This document shows positions 17,424 through 27,520 of a stretch of DNA of 64,000 bases, piece after piece; within the stretch, counting starts at the first letter, position 1; every line of letters begins with the position of its first letter. The DNA is from Pseudoalteromonas rubra (lineage in GTDB: Bacteria > Pseudomonadota > Gammaproteobacteria > Enterobacterales > Alteromonadaceae). The notes beneath the pieces were generated by a model. That model had not been told where the DNA came from, did no database searches, and saw only the letters and a list, made by a program, of their open reading frames with translations. The position numbers were made by a program, and so were the translations under genes. The stretch spans positions 124,001-188,000 of the forward strand of contig NZ_PNCI01000001.1 of NCBI RefSeq assembly GCF_005887095.1, written 5' to 3'.

Positions 17424-19899
17424 GAAAACGTCAAATGTGTGTGTTGTAAAGCATTGGCAGGAAGCCCCAAAGCTGGACGAAAGTACGCTAGCGGATGATC
17501 TGATGCGACACTTCTATTATACCCTGGGGCGCGACAAAGTTGGAGATTCAAAGCACTACTTATTTCAGGCGCTGGCGCTGACAGTCAGAGATCGGCTGGT
17601 GGCCAGGTGCAGAGCGACGAACCAATACCTGGCAGACAACAAGTGTAAGCGAGCAGCCTATCTGTCGCTGGAGTTTTTGATGGGGCGGGCATTAGGTAAC
17701 GCAGTACTCAGCCTTGATCTGGAAAAGCAAACTCGTGATGCACTCAAAGAATACTGCACTGAATTTGAATACGTTGAACAGGCCGAGCATGATGCTGGTC
17801 TCGGGAACGGAGGCCTGGGTCGTCTGGCCGCGTGTTTTTTGGATAGCTGTGCAACGCTTGCTTTGCCCGTGATTGGTTATGGGATCCGTTACGAATATGG
17901 CATGTTCAATCAGTCGCTGGATCAAGGGTTCCAGGTTGAACATCCGGACAACTGGCTACGTGAGGGGCATCCCTGGGAAATGCCAGCACCAGAGCAATCC
18001 CGAGTAATTAAGTTTTTTGGCCATGTTGAGGCCCATCAGGACAAGCAAGGTCGCTCTCATCGTATCTGGGTGAACACTCAGGATGTACTGGCGGTGCCTT
18101 ACGATGTGCCGATCCCCGGATACCGAAATGGGGTTGTGAACACACTGAGGCTCTGGAAATCAGAGGCTACGGATGAGTTCAACCTAAAAGAGTTCAATGC
18201 CGGAAGTTACTCTGAAGCGGTTGCCAAAAAGAATTTGGCAGAGCAGATCACTATGGTGCTATATCCAAACGACAGTAGCGAAAATGGGAAAGAACTCAGG
18301 CTTAGGCAGCAATACTTCCTTTCCAGTGCCAGTTTGCAGGACATACTACATCAGTGGGTAGAACAACATGGAGATGATTTCAGTGAATTTGCCGATTTGC
18401 ATGTGTTCCAGCTTAACGATACACACCCAAGTATCGCAGTGGCTGAGCTGATGCGTCTGCTGGTCGACGAACATGAACTGGAGTGGGAGGTTGCCTGGTC
18501 GATCACGACCTCGACTATGGCGTACACTAACCATACATTGTTGCCTGAGGCGCTCGAAAAGTGGTCAGTTTCCTTGTTTTCACGTCTGTTGCCCAGGTTA
18601 CTTGAGATTATTTATGAAATTAATGCGCGTTTCTTATCTGAAGTGGCACTTATGTGGCCGGGAGATATGGAAAAACAGCGTGCATTATCCTTGATAGAAG
18701 AAGGGGATCACCCTCAGATCCGCATGGCTTATTTGGCGATAGTGGGTAGCTATTCGGTAAACGGTGTTGCTGCACTGCACACTGAATTACTCAAATCAGG
18801 ACTATTCCATGACTTTTACCAGCTTTGGCCTGCTAAATTTAACAACAAAACCAATGGGGTAACACCCAGACGCTGGTTGGCTTATTGCAACCCGGCGCTG
18901 GCTAAATTAATTACCAGTAAAATTGGTGAGCAGTGGCAAGCTGATTTTGCTGAAATCAAGACTTTGCGACGTTATTACGATGACAGGGCTTTTCAGGCAC
19001 AGTGGCAGTCCGTGAAAGAAGGTAACAAGCGTAAGTTGGCGCAACTTGTTAAAGCGCGGTGTGGCGTTGAGTTTGATGCCAAGATGATGTTCGATGTTCA
19101 GGTTAAACGGATCCACGAATACAAGCGTCAGCTATTAAACATATTACACGTTATTTCTCTGTACGACCGTATTCGTCGCGGAGATACACAAAACATGGTA
19201 CCACGGTGTGTGCTTTTCGGCGGAAAGGCAGCGCCCGGTTACGCCATGGCCAAACAAGTGATTAAGCTCATTAACAATGTCGCTAACGTCGTCAATAAAG
19301 ACGAACAGGCTAGTCCATTGTTAAGAGTTGCGTTTTTCCCCAATTATAATGTCACAGCGATGGAGACGATTTGCGCAGCAACCGATCTGTCAGAACAAAT
19401 ATCAACGGCTGGTAAGGAAGCATCAGGAACCGGCAATATGAAGTTCATGATGAACGGCGCGCTGACCATAGGCACCCTGGATGGTGCAAATATCGAAATC
19501 AGAGAGCAGGTTGGGGCAGATAATTTCTTTCTATTTGGTGCCACCGCTCAGCAGGCAGACGAGGTCCGTCAGCATTATGACCCCAATGCCATTATTCAAT
19601 CCAGCCAGGCTTTGAGCAATACGATGACTTTGCTAGAAAGTGGTCATTTTAACTTGTTTGAGCCTGGTATTTTTAACGACATCATTGCCTCTATTCGCAG
19701 TCCCCACGACCCCTGGCTGGTTGCGCACGATTTTGACAGCTATCTTGAAGCTCAGCAACGTGCCGCTGAAACCTATCAGGACCAGTCGCAGTGGCTGCGA
19801 ATGAGCATACTTAATACGGCCGCTAGTGGCAGTTTTTCTAGCGATCGAACTATTCAACAATATTGTGACGATATTTGGCGCTTAACCCCAATGCAGTAG
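17416..19899 (+). CDS. glgP: Glycogen/maltodextrin phosphorylase
   Basis: PLP-dependent GT35 enzyme releasing glucose-1-phosphate from chain ends. 827 residues from the ATG at 17416. That start is preferred to an in-frame one 48 bases upstream because GAGGA sits nine bases before it and it gives the usual N-terminus. Motifs: YLSLEFLMGRALGNA (about 76-90), DAGLGNGGLGRLAACFLDS, the KRIHEYKRQ block, and the PLP lysine in GTGNMKFMMNGALTIGTLDGANIEI at about residue 676. No regulatory N-terminal phosphorylation segment is apparent. Overlaps glgX by eight bases; glgC starts 31 bp downstream. Confidence 0.96.
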   Translation: MTKKTSNVCVVKHWQEAPKLDESTLADDLMRHFYYTLGRDKVGDSKHYLFQALALTVRDRLVARCRATNQYLADNKCKRAAYLSLEFLMGRALGNAVLSLDLEKQTRDALKEYCTEFEYVEQAEHDAGLGNGGLGRLAACFLDSCATLALPVIGYGIRYEYGMFNQSLDQGFQVEHPDNWLREGHPWEMPAPEQSRVIKFFGHVEAHQDKQGRSHRIWVNTQDVLAVPYDVPIPGYRNGVVNTLRLWKSEATDEFNLKEFNAGSYSEAVAKKNLAEQITMVLYPNDSSENGKELRLRQQYFLSSASLQDILHQWVEQHGDDFSEFADLHVFQLNDTHPSIAVAELMRLLVDEHELEWEVAWSITTSTMAYTNHTLLPEALEKWSVSLFSRLLPRLLEIIYEINARFLSEVALMWPGDMEKQRALSLIEEGDHPQIRMAYLAIVGSYSVNGVAALHTELLKSGLFHDFYQLWPAKFNNKTNGVTPRRWLAYCNPALAKLITSKIGEQWQADFAEIKTLRRYYDDRAFQAQWQSVKEGNKRKLAQLVKARCGVEFDAKMMFDVQVKRIHEYKRQLLNILHVISLYDRIRRGDTQNMVPRCVLFGGKAAPGYAMAKQVIKLINNVANVVNKDEQASPLLRVAFFPNYNVTAMETICAATDLSEQISTAGKEASGTGNMKFMMNGALTIGTLDGANIEIREQVGADNFFLFGATAQQADEVRQHYDPNAIIQSSQALSNTMTLLESGHFNLFEPGIFNDIIASIRSPHDPWLVAHDFDSYLEAQQRAAETYQDQSQWLRMSILNTAASGSFSSDRTIQQYCDDIWRLTPMQ

Positions 19900-19930
19900 A
19901 TCGTAGATAGACTTTTAATGGAGATTATGA

Positions 19931-21232
19931 ATGCCCAGTTATGCAAACCGATATATTAGTAACCTGACCAGAGAAACGTATGCACTGATACTGGCAGGTG
20001 GTCGTGGTAGCAGGCTGCACGAGCTGACCGACTGGAGAGCTAAGCCCGCAGTGTATTTTGGAGGCAAACACAGAATAATAGACTTTCCGTTATCAAATTG
20101 TATTAACTCGGGTATCCGCCGAGTCGGCATAGCCACGCAGTACAAATCTCACTCTTTAATCAGACATGTTAATCGTGCCTGGGGTCATTTTAAGAAAGAG
20201 CTTGGTGAGTCGGTAGAAATATTGCCAGCGTCTCAGCGTTACGGCGACGAGTGGTACTGTGGCACCGCAGATGCCGTATTCCAGAATATGGACATCATTC
20301 GTCATGAACTGCCTAAGTATGTAATGATCTTGTCCGGCGACCATGTTTACCGCATGGACTACGGTGCATTACTTGCTAAGCACGTTGAAACCGGGGCAGA
20401 TATGACCGTTTGCTGTATTGAAGTGCCCTGTGAGGATGCTGCAAATACATTTGGTGTGATGACGGTAGATGAAAATAAGCGGGTCAGGCGCTTTGATGAA
20501 AAACCACCTAAGCCCAGTGAAATCCCGGGTAAACCCGGTTTGTGTCTTGCGTCTATGGGGAACTATGTCTTTAATACAGAGTTTCTTTTTGAACAGCTAA
20601 AAGAAGATGCTGAGCGTGAAGGCTCTGGCCGTGATTTTGGTCATGATATCATCCCCGCAATCATTGAAGAGCATAATGTATTTGCGTTTCCATTTCGTGA
20701 CCCCAGTCACCCAGGACAGCCATATTGGCGCGATGTAGGGACAATTGATTCATTCTGGGAGGCCAATATGGAGTTGGTTTCACCTCAGCCTCAACTTGAC
20801 TTGTACGACCCGAGCTGGCCAATCTGGACTTACCAAGAGCAGTTACCACCGGCGAAGTTCATCTTTGATGATGACGAGCGTCGCGGTATGGCAGTAGATT
20901 CAACGGTATCTGGCGGTTGTATTATCTCAGGATCCAGAGTGCGTAAATCTTTGTTGTTTTCGAATGTCCATGTTCATTCATACTGTGAGATTGAAGGCGC
21001 GGTTGTGTTACCTGGTGTGGTGATAGAGCGTGGCTGTCGCATAAAAAATGCGATTATTGATCGAAGCTGTCATATCCCGGAGGGAATGGAAATTGGCTAT
21101 GACAGGGCACAAGATGAAAGAAACGGTTTCAGAGTGTCTAAAAAAGGCATCGTGCTGGTGACTCGTGATATGCTAGCTGCATTAGAAAAGCAACAGCGGC
21201 TGTTAGCAGGGCAAACCCAGGAAACAGCGTAA
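19931..21232 (+). CDS. glgC: Glucose-1-phosphate adenylyltransferase
   Basis: Makes ADP-glucose from ATP and glucose-1-phosphate, the committed step of bacterial glycogen synthesis. 433 residues. The nucleotidyltransferase domain shows [39 protein letters not shown] (about 16-55), with [12 protein letters not shown] and [11 protein letters not shown] following. A left-handed beta-helix of hexapeptide repeats occupies about 300-410 ([20 protein letters not shown]). The R-K activator region near the N-terminus resembles fructose-1,6-bisphosphate-regulated forms, but allosteric behaviour cannot be settled by reading. GGAG lies about nine bases before the ATG; glgA follows after 10 bp. Confidence 0.96.
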   Translation: MPSYANRYISNLTRETYALILAGGRGSRLHELTDWRAKPAVYFGGKHRIIDFPLSNCINSGIRRVGIATQYKSHSLIRHVNRAWGHFKKELGESVEILPASQRYGDEWYCGTADAVFQNMDIIRHELPKYVMILSGDHVYRMDYGALLAKHVETGADMTVCCIEVPCEDAANTFGVMTVDENKRVRRFDEKPPKPSEIPGKPGLCLASMGNYVFNTEFLFEQLKEDAEREGSGRDFGHDIIPAIIEEHNVFAFPFRDPSHPGQPYWRDVGTIDSFWEANMELVSPQPQLDLYDPSWPIWTYQEQLPPAKFIFDDDERRGMAVDSTVSGGCIISGSRVRKSLLFSNVHVHSYCEIEGAVVLPGVVIERGCRIKNAIIDRSCHIPEGMEIGYDRAQDERNGFRVSKKGIVLVTRDMLAALEKQQRLLAGQTQETA

Positions 21233-21242
21233 AAGGACAAGC

Positions 21243-22784
21243 ATGCACGTAGTTATGGTGGCAGCGGAGAACGACCGTCTGCCTAATTGTAAAGTCGGGG
21301 GAGTTGCGGATGTGATCCGTGACATCCCTTATGCACTGGCAACACAGCAAGTGCGTTGTTCCGTGATTGTGCCTGATTACGGTCAGTATGCACTAAACCG
21401 GACGTTTGTGGCAGACATCGCAGTGCCATTCAAGCAGCATCTGGAAACTGCCACTTTGTGGCGGGTAGCCAGTGACGCCGGTGTAGATCAATATGTGGTT
21501 TCGCACTCTTTGTTCTCACAGCATGATGGCGCAATTTATTGCAATGATGGTGATCAGCCTTTTGCAACAGATGCGAATAAGTTTGCATTGTTTTGCGCTG
21601 CAGTAAGTGAGCTGCTTGAGCATACTATGATTGGGCCTGTCGATGTACTTCATTTACACGACTGGCATGCAGCGGTCGTTGCTGTGCTAAAAACCTTTAG
21701 TCCGCGGTTTGTGAATCTGAAACAGATTAAAACGGTTTACACAGTACACAACCTGGCCCTGCAGGGGATCCGTCCTTTCAAGCATGATGATTCCAGTCTG
21801 GAATCCTGGTTCCCGACGTTAAGTTATGATGGCAGCCAGATTTGTGATCATGTATATCCTCACTGTTTTAATCCGATGCGGGCAGCAATAAGCCTCTCAG
21901 ACAAAGTTCATCTGGTTTCTCCTACTTATTGTCAGGAAGTGCAACTCAGTAGTGATCATGAAAGGGGGTTTTTTGGTGGGGAAGGGCTAGAGCATGATAT
22001 GCAGGCCGCGGATCGAACTGGAAGGCTGGCGGGAATTCTGAATGGGTGTACTTATGATGCATCATCAGACGAAGCAACTGACATCTCTTTGCATCAATAC
22101 TGTGATCTGGCGGAACAAGCGCTGTTTGTCTGGATGGCAAACGGAGGCACGCTTAAACCGGCCCATTATATTGCTCATCAGAGAGTCATTCAGTGGCGTC
22201 AGCAATCAGTATTTCGCAGACCGCTCATCACCAGTGTCGGGCGCCTGACGGATCAGAAAGCTCTGTTGCTCAGGCAACCAAAAGATGGACAGCTCATTCT
22301 TGATCATGTTGCAGCTTTGATTAATGAGTATGGGGGCGTACTGGTTATTTTGGGATCAGGTGATCCTCATCTGGAATACCTATTTACTCAGGTGATGGCC
22401 CGTAATGAGAATGTGCTTTACTTACAAGGATATGGGCAAGCTTTGGGAGATCACCTCTACACACTTGGCGATTTATTCCTGATGCCTAGCTCATTTGAAC
22501 CATGCGGCATTAGTCAAATGTTGGCTATGCGAGCGGGACAACCCTGTCTGGCACATCAGGTGGGCGGTTTGAGAGACACCATAACACATGGTGAAACAGG
22601 GTTTTTATTCGGTGGCGACAACTTATCAGAGCAAGCTGAGCAGTTGCTAGAATGTTTAGGGCAAGCGCTTGATATACACAGAGATGACCCTCAGAAATAC
22701 CTTGAGATCAAAGCAAATGCAGGGGCACAACGCTTCAGCTGGGGTACGATTGCAAGCCAGTATATAGAGAAATTGTATGAGTAG
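21243..22784 (+). CDS. glgA: Glycogen synthase (GT5)
   Basis: Elongates glycogen with ADP-glucose. 513 residues, two Rossmann-like GT-B halves. The N-terminal loop reads KVGGVADVIRDIPYAL instead of the common KTGGLADV, and the C-terminal donor-binding segment is SSFEPCGISQMLAMRAGQPCLAHQVGGLRDTI. DWHAAVVAVL and YTVHNLALQGI are also typical. Compared with the enterobacterial enzyme the sequence is noticeably diverged around residues 325-345 (SVGRLTDQKALLL). Last gene of the glycogen operon; AAAGGAC precedes the ATG and a hairpin overlaps its stop codon. Confidence 0.92.
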   Translation: MHVVMVAAENDRLPNCKVGGVADVIRDIPYALATQQVRCSVIVPDYGQYALNRTFVADIAVPFKQHLETATLWRVASDAGVDQYVVSHSLFSQHDGAIYCNDGDQPFATDANKFALFCAAVSELLEHTMIGPVDVLHLHDWHAAVVAVLKTFSPRFVNLKQIKTVYTVHNLALQGIRPFKHDDSSLESWFPTLSYDGSQICDHVYPHCFNPMRAAISLSDKVHLVSPTYCQEVQLSSDHERGFFGGEGLEHDMQAADRTGRLAGILNGCTYDASSDEATDISLHQYCDLAEQALFVWMANGGTLKPAHYIAHQRVIQWRQQSVFRRPLITSVGRLTDQKALLLRQPKDGQLILDHVAALINEYGGVLVILGSGDPHLEYLFTQVMARNENVLYLQGYGQALGDHLYTLGDLFLMPSSFEPCGISQMLAMRAGQPCLAHQVGGLRDTITHGETGFLFGGDNLSEQAEQLLECLGQALDIHRDDPQKYLEIKANAGAQRFSWGTIASQYIEKLYE

Positions 22785-22798
22785 GCGTTTGCCTGCTC
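22779..22798 (+). terminator. Hairpin at the end of the glycogen operon
   Basis: Eight-pair stem (one G-T pair) with loop GTTT, overlapping the glgA stop codon. No T-run directly follows (an eight-T run comes about 45 bp later), so it may protect the mRNA 3' end rather than act as an intrinsic terminator. Confidence 0.4.
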
Positions 22799-22941
22799 AC
22801 TCAGCTATCGACTATTCTAATACATTAATGTTTTAGTTTGATTTTTTTTCTAATGAAATGGGGTTAAAATATTCCCCAATAGAACAAGCTAATAAAACAA
22901 AAGTGCTATTAATTGAGCAGTAGATAGCTGGGAGCAATGAT

Positions 22942-24159
22942 TTGAAAGTGTTTGTGGCAAGGCAGGCCATCTTTAATCGAAAGAAACAGGTGGTTGCGTA
23001 TGAATTGCTGTTTCGTGATGGTAAACAAAATTGCTTCCCCAACATTGCTGATGATGCCGCCACAGCCAGGCTGATTATGGACAACCAACTTAATCTGGGT
23101 ACCCGCTATCTGACGTCGGGAAAGAAGGCACTTATCAATATCGGTGAAGAGTCGCTGAATCAGGAGCTTGCGCATTTCCTACCAAGCAGTGATGTGATCC
23201 TCGAATTACTGGAAACCATTCCCCCAACGAAGGATAATTATGAAAGAGTGAGACAACTGTTTCATAATAATTATCGTCTGGCGCTGGATGACTTCACATA
23301 TTCCAAAGATTGGGAACCTTTCCTTAAGTTGGTCCGACTCATTAAGTTTGATTTAGTTGAAAGTCCGCTGGATAAAATAGCCCCGCTGGTAGAGCAACTA
23401 AAGCAGCGCAAAAACCTCAAGTTACTCGCCGAAAAAGTAGAAACTGAAGAAGAGTTCGTGCAAGCGAAAAAGATGGGCTTTACATTTTTCCAGGGTTACT
23501 TTTTTGCAAAACCAACCATGATATCCCAGCAGGACATCGAAATTAATTATGCCATAGTCATGTTGATTTATGCCGAAGTGCTGAAACCTCATATGAATTT
23601 GGGGCGGATCTCCGAGCTATTCGCCCAGGATACAGCATTGGCCTACAAGCTGCTACGTCTGATAAATTCTGGTGTCTTTCCGATAAAAAGCCGCATTGAA
23701 TCCCTGAAACAGGCGCTTGTTTATCTGGGGAATGAGCGCGTGCTCAAGTTTGTAAATCTTATCATGACGGCACATGTAGCAACGAACAAGCCAACCGAGC
23801 TGACCCGTCTGAGTATTGTTCGTTCACGCTTTTGTGAGCTGATTGCCCAGCAGATCGCCCCAGGTATTGCAAGTATGAGTTTTCTGACGGGGCTGTTTTC
23901 ATTGCTTGATGCAATTTTAGATAAGCCAATGGAGTTGTTGGTGGGACGTTTGCCATTTCCAGAAATAATTCACGACGCGCTGTTAGGTAAATCAAACACG
24001 TTGTATTACATTTTGAATGTCGTGAAAGCCTATGAGAGTGGCAGCTGGTGGGCATTACAAGAAGCCTGTGCATTACTCAATATGCCAGACGAAAGCTTAC
24101 CCGAGTTCCATGCGTCGGCCGTTACTTGGGCTGATATGTATCGTGATCATGTGTATTAA
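22942..24159 (+). CDS. EAL-HDOD two-domain signalling protein (YuxH type)
   Basis: 405 residues, cytoplasmic, no membrane segment. The N-terminal EAL-like domain (1-200) begins VARQAIFNRKKQVVAYELLFRDG, then LALDDFTY, IKFDLVES, LAEKVETEEEFVQAKKMGFTFFQGYFFAKP. The EAL signature is changed to ELL and several metal ligands are altered, as in other EAL-HDOD proteins that are usually inactive. The HDOD domain (about 205-400) shows LGRISELFAQDTALAYKLLRLINSG. The start is a TTG at 22942 with GGAG seven bases upstream. The stop overlaps the next gene's ATG (TAATG), making it the first gene of a probable three-gene operon. Confidence 0.88.
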   Translation: MKVFVARQAIFNRKKQVVAYELLFRDGKQNCFPNIADDAATARLIMDNQLNLGTRYLTSGKKALINIGEESLNQELAHFLPSSDVILELLETIPPTKDNYERVRQLFHNNYRLALDDFTYSKDWEPFLKLVRLIKFDLVESPLDKIAPLVEQLKQRKNLKLLAEKVETEEEFVQAKKMGFTFFQGYFFAKPTMISQQDIEINYAIVMLIYAEVLKPHMNLGRISELFAQDTALAYKLLRLINSGVFPIKSRIESLKQALVYLGNERVLKFVNLIMTAHVATNKPTELTRLSIVRSRFCELIAQQIAPGIASMSFLTGLFSLLDAILDKPMELLVGRLPFPEIIHDALLGKSNTLYYILNVVKAYESGSWWALQEACALLNMPDESLPEFHASAVTWADMYRDHVY

Positions 24160-25259
24160 TGTTGAGAAATCCATTTATTGACAGTGTTAGGGGGTTTGCT
24201 TTACTTGGTTTGAGCCTGACCAACCTGTTTTTTATGGCCAATTTTTCGTATGGCTATATTCCTCCTGTCGACACAGAACTGTTTGAACAGGTGTTATCTT
24301 TTCTGACCACTGTGTTGGCTGATGGGCGATTTCGAACCTTGTTTTGCCTGGTGTTTGGCGCCGCTTTATTGATCCAGTTTAAGAGATATGAGCATAGCAC
24401 TCACCGCCTTTTCCCTATAAAAACCAGGCTCTGCATACTCGCTTTGTTTGGTATCTTGCATGGGTACTTGCTATGGCCCGGAGACATTTTGCTAAACTAC
24501 GCGTTGTCAGGATTGCTGGCTCTGATGTGGTTAGAATCAAAACAGAGACTGTTTGCAGCTGGCCTACTGACCGTTTTGCCTGTGGGTTTATTGGTTGTGC
24601 TCAGCTATCTAGTGCGTGAACCCGCTATAGATCGGACGAGCGTGGAATATGCCATTGTGATGGATACCTTGCCGCTGACCTACAACGAGTTACTGAGCCA
24701 GAATATGAGCAATTTCACTATGATGATTTTACTCATCCCCATTGCCACGTTATGGAATACACTCGGATTAATGTTGTTGGGTATGGAGCTGTATGAAAGA
24801 GGGTGGTTTACACAGAAAATATTACTTTCCCGGAAGTGGCTATGGGCGGCATGGTGGGCCAGTATTTGTATCTCGTTGCTCCTTTGGTTGGTTAAAGAGT
24901 CGGTTATTGGACAGGTACTCGAAACAGTAAACTGGCTCGCAGCCATCCCTATGGCACTGTGTTATTTAGTTTTGCTCCAGGCCATAAATAGGAACATACC
25001 GACCCTGAGCGGCATGCTGGCGATAGTCGGACGTTATTCTTTGACGCTTTACTTAACCCAAACGGTCATCGGAATAAGTTTTTTTCATTTTGTTTTTCCG
25101 GACAGCCGACTCTCATTTACCCGTGTTGATTACTTCTTGTTTTTCCTGAACCTTACGCTGGGGCAAGTGATTTTGGCTATACTGCTTGATAGGGCCAAAA
25201 AATCGGGTCCGGCTGAGTACATATTGAAGCGTTGCGTAGGGTATCTGAGCCGTGCGTAA
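24159..25259 (+). CDS. DUF418 family multi-pass membrane protein (YeiB-like)
   Basis: 366 residues with about eight to ten hydrophobic segments spread over the whole length. The opening NPFIDSVRGFALLGLSLTNLF matches the conserved RGxAxLGIxxxN start of DUF418/YeiB proteins, which belong to the acyltransferase-3-like membrane superfamily. A C-terminal segment with AIVGRYSLTLYLTQTVIGISFFH corresponds to the DUF418 region. Role unknown; relatives are suspected of transferring acyl groups or of transport. Its ATG overlaps the stop of the EAL-HDOD gene, and the following binding-protein gene starts 21 bp downstream. Confidence 0.82.
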   Translation: MLRNPFIDSVRGFALLGLSLTNLFFMANFSYGYIPPVDTELFEQVLSFLTTVLADGRFRTLFCLVFGAALLIQFKRYEHSTHRLFPIKTRLCILALFGILHGYLLWPGDILLNYALSGLLALMWLESKQRLFAAGLLTVLPVGLLVVLSYLVREPAIDRTSVEYAIVMDTLPLTYNELLSQNMSNFTMMILLIPIATLWNTLGLMLLGMELYERGWFTQKILLSRKWLWAAWWASICISLLLWLVKESVIGQVLETVNWLAAIPMALCYLVLLQAINRNIPTLSGMLAIVGRYSLTLYLTQTVIGISFFHFVFPDSRLSFTRVDYFLFFLNLTLGQVILAILLDRAKKSGPAEYILKRCVGYLSRA

Positions 25260-25280
25260 CACAAAAAAAGGCAGTTTATC

Positions 25281-26387
25281 GTGAAGTTTGTGCAGTGTAT
25301 TTTCTGGGTTTTTCTTTTATTGTCATCTCATTTGAGTTTTGCAAAGGCGGACTTTTCAGTTTTGCTGGTTAATCCCTCTGTATCCGGGGAGCCATTTTGG
25401 CAAAAAGTCGAATCCATTGCACAGGCTGCAAGTAAACAGCTCAATGTGAAACTTGACGTGATATATGGTGACGGGAGCCGGTATATTCAGCTCGCCGAGC
25501 TGCAAAAGTACCTGGAGTATCGTGCCACACCTGACTTCGTCGTACTGATGCTGTACCCGGGTAACGCGGAGCAACATCTGGATCTGTTAGAAAAATATGG
25601 GATCCAATACCTGACTCTGGAGCAAACCATTAACGGGCCTGAACAGACTGAAATAGGCAAGCCCGGCCAAAGATATAAAAACTGGCTGGGAGAAATCTAC
25701 TTTGATAATTTTCGTGCCGGGGCAGAGCTGGCTAAGGCTTTGACAGAGTCCCTGCGTGAACAAGATAGCCAGGTTAAACCTCAGGCCATAGCAATCAATG
25801 GTCATTATGGCAGCGAGTCAGATGCCCGCAATCAGGGAGCGCAGTCGTATTTTGGAAGTCAGGGAGTTGCCTTACAGCAGTCTATCTATGCCAGTTGGTC
25901 CAAGACTCAGGCAATGGAAAAAACACAACGGCTTCTTAAGCGATATCCAGAAACGAACATTATCTGGAGTGCGTCCGATTTAATGGCGATGGGCGCACTG
26001 AGTGCGGTCAAGCAACAAAGTAGTGATAAAGAGAGGTTCGTTGCAATTGGCGGCTTTGACTGGCTCAATGATACACTTGGATTGATAGAAAAGGGGGAGT
26101 TACAAGCGTCTGTTGGCGGACATTTTATCATGGGCGGGCTAGCCATCTTGTCCTTATACGATAGGTTCCATGGTCATAAATACTGGCAAGAGCACCAGTC
26201 AATCACTTACCCTTTAGTCGTGATCAATGGACATAATGTCCATCGCTACCTGTGGCTGGCTGATAAATCAGACTGGTCAGGTGTTGATTTTAGTAAGTTC
26301 AGCTTATTAAAAAACAAACAGACGCAATATCTAGTGTCACCCGAGTTTTTGGCCAGAGAGACGGCACCTGGTGTAATATCCGAATAG
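25281..26387 (+). CDS. Periplasmic type-1 (sugar-type) substrate-binding protein
   Basis: 368 residues. A signal peptide (about 1-22, ending LSFAKA) is followed by a two-lobe type-1 periplasmic binding fold: FSVLLVNPSVSGEPFWQKVESIAQAASKQLNVKL, then the hinge region GGFDWLNDTLGLIEKGELQASVGGHFIMGG. No permease or ATPase genes are next to it, so it may present a ligand to a sensor instead of a transporter. The start is GTG at 25281 with AAGG about ten bases before it. Co-directional with the EAL-HDOD and DUF418 genes. The ligand is unknown. Confidence 0.82.
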   Translation: MKFVQCIFWVFLLLSSHLSFAKADFSVLLVNPSVSGEPFWQKVESIAQAASKQLNVKLDVIYGDGSRYIQLAELQKYLEYRATPDFVVLMLYPGNAEQHLDLLEKYGIQYLTLEQTINGPEQTEIGKPGQRYKNWLGEIYFDNFRAGAELAKALTESLREQDSQVKPQAIAINGHYGSESDARNQGAQSYFGSQGVALQQSIYASWSKTQAMEKTQRLLKRYPETNIIWSASDLMAMGALSAVKQQSSDKERFVAIGGFDWLNDTLGLIEKGELQASVGGHFIMGGLAILSLYDRFHGHKYWQEHQSITYPLVVINGHNVHRYLWLADKSDWSGVDFSKFSLLKNKQTQYLVSPEFLARETAPGVISE

Positions 26388-26536
26388 CAGTGTTGATGAG
26401 TCAGTACCTTGTGAGCCACAATAACAATGAAACATTTCTACTGGCTTGCAAAGTTTGTTACCATGCGCTTCCTGTAACTCATCTGGTCGTAAGGTGAGTA
26501 TTGCCTCCATGTACAAGATAAGATAACTGCTTCTTT

Positions 26537-27484
26537 ATGAACGAACTTAAGCGATTAAATAAATACATCAGTGAAACAGGGTTTTGTAGCCGCAGAGAAG
26601 CGGATACGCTGATCAGCGACGGCCGGGTATCCGTCAATGGCCAGGTCGCCGAAATGGGACTTAAGGTCAGTGATGCAGACACCATACTGATTGACAATAA
26701 ACCGCTAAAATCTAAACCAAAGCGGGTATATATCGCTTACAACAAGCCCGTGGGTGTGACCTGCACAACGGAGCGCAAGATAAAAAGTAATATTGTTAGT
26801 GCCATTCAATACCCTGAACGCATATTTCCTATTGGCCGACTGGACAGGCCATCCGAAGGCTTGATCTTTTTGACCAATGAAGGTGACATCGTCAATAAAA
26901 TACTTCGCGCTGGAAACAACCATGAAAAAGAATACGTGGTGACGGTCGACAAGCCCGTTACCGAGGAGTTTATTCGTGGTATGCGCTCAGGAGTGCCAAT
27001 TCTTGGCACTGTCACTAAAAAATGCTTTGTTAAGAAAACTGCAGCGAAGCAGTTCACTATCGTGTTAACGCAGGGGCTGAATCGCCAGATCCGACGCATG
27101 TGCGAATACTTTGACTATGAAGTACAAACGCTTAAGCGTGTGCGCATCATGAATGTCAATCTGAATGGGTTGCGCCCGGGGCAGTGGCGTCACCTCAGTG
27201 AATCGGAAATGGCAGAGATCAATGCCTCAATCGAAGGGTCATCGAAAACGGAAGAAGCATCCGTTGATGAGCAAAAACGTGTCGCACGACAACCAGCCAG
27301 GTCAGATCATAGTCGTCATGAGTCGGCACCAAAAAGCACCAGAAGTAAAGCTGGTCAGGCTAAAAAACAGCATGGCTCAGACAGAAGTCGTTCCGAAAAA
27401 GCAGTGCGCTCTGAAAAGCCAAAAAACCGCACGGGAGCTAATCCACGCACGCGAGTTAAAGGGACATTGTCTTTGAAAAAATAA
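26537..27484 (+). CDS. rluF: 23S rRNA pseudouridine(2604) synthase
   Basis: Converts uridine 2604 (E. coli numbering) of 23S rRNA to pseudouridine. 315 residues: an S4 RNA-binding domain (1-60; [20 protein letters not shown]), then the RsuA/RluB-type catalytic domain with Asp in [20 protein letters not shown] (about residue 103) and [18 protein letters not shown] (about 182-199). RluF rather than RluB or RluE is suggested by the overall N-terminal sequence. A tail of about 75 residues (240-315) rich in Lys, Arg and Ser is probably disordered and RNA-binding. No strong ribosome-binding site is seen. Followed by a strong bidirectional terminator. Confidence 0.9.
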   Translation: MNELKRLNKYISETGFCSRREADTLISDGRVSVNGQVAEMGLKVSDADTILIDNKPLKSKPKRVYIAYNKPVGVTCTTERKIKSNIVSAIQYPERIFPIGRLDRPSEGLIFLTNEGDIVNKILRAGNNHEKEYVVTVDKPVTEEFIRGMRSGVPILGTVTKKCFVKKTAAKQFTIVLTQGLNRQIRRMCEYFDYEVQTLKRVRIMNVNLNGLRPGQWRHLSESEMAEINASIEGSSKTEEASVDEQKRVARQPARSDHSRHESAPKSTRSKAGQAKKQHGSDRSRSEKAVRSEKPKNRTGANPRTRVKGTLSLKK

Positions 27485-27487
27485 ATG

Positions 27488-27520
27488 AGTAAAAGGGCCG
27501 CAGTATGCGGCCCTTTTACT
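27488..27520. terminator. Bidirectional terminator between rluF and the RND permease gene
   Basis: Perfect 15-bp arms beginning AGTAAAAGGGCCGCA with a 3-base loop; the A and T runs within the arms make it work for both convergent genes. The permease stop codon begins at the edge of the downstream arm. Confidence 0.9.
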
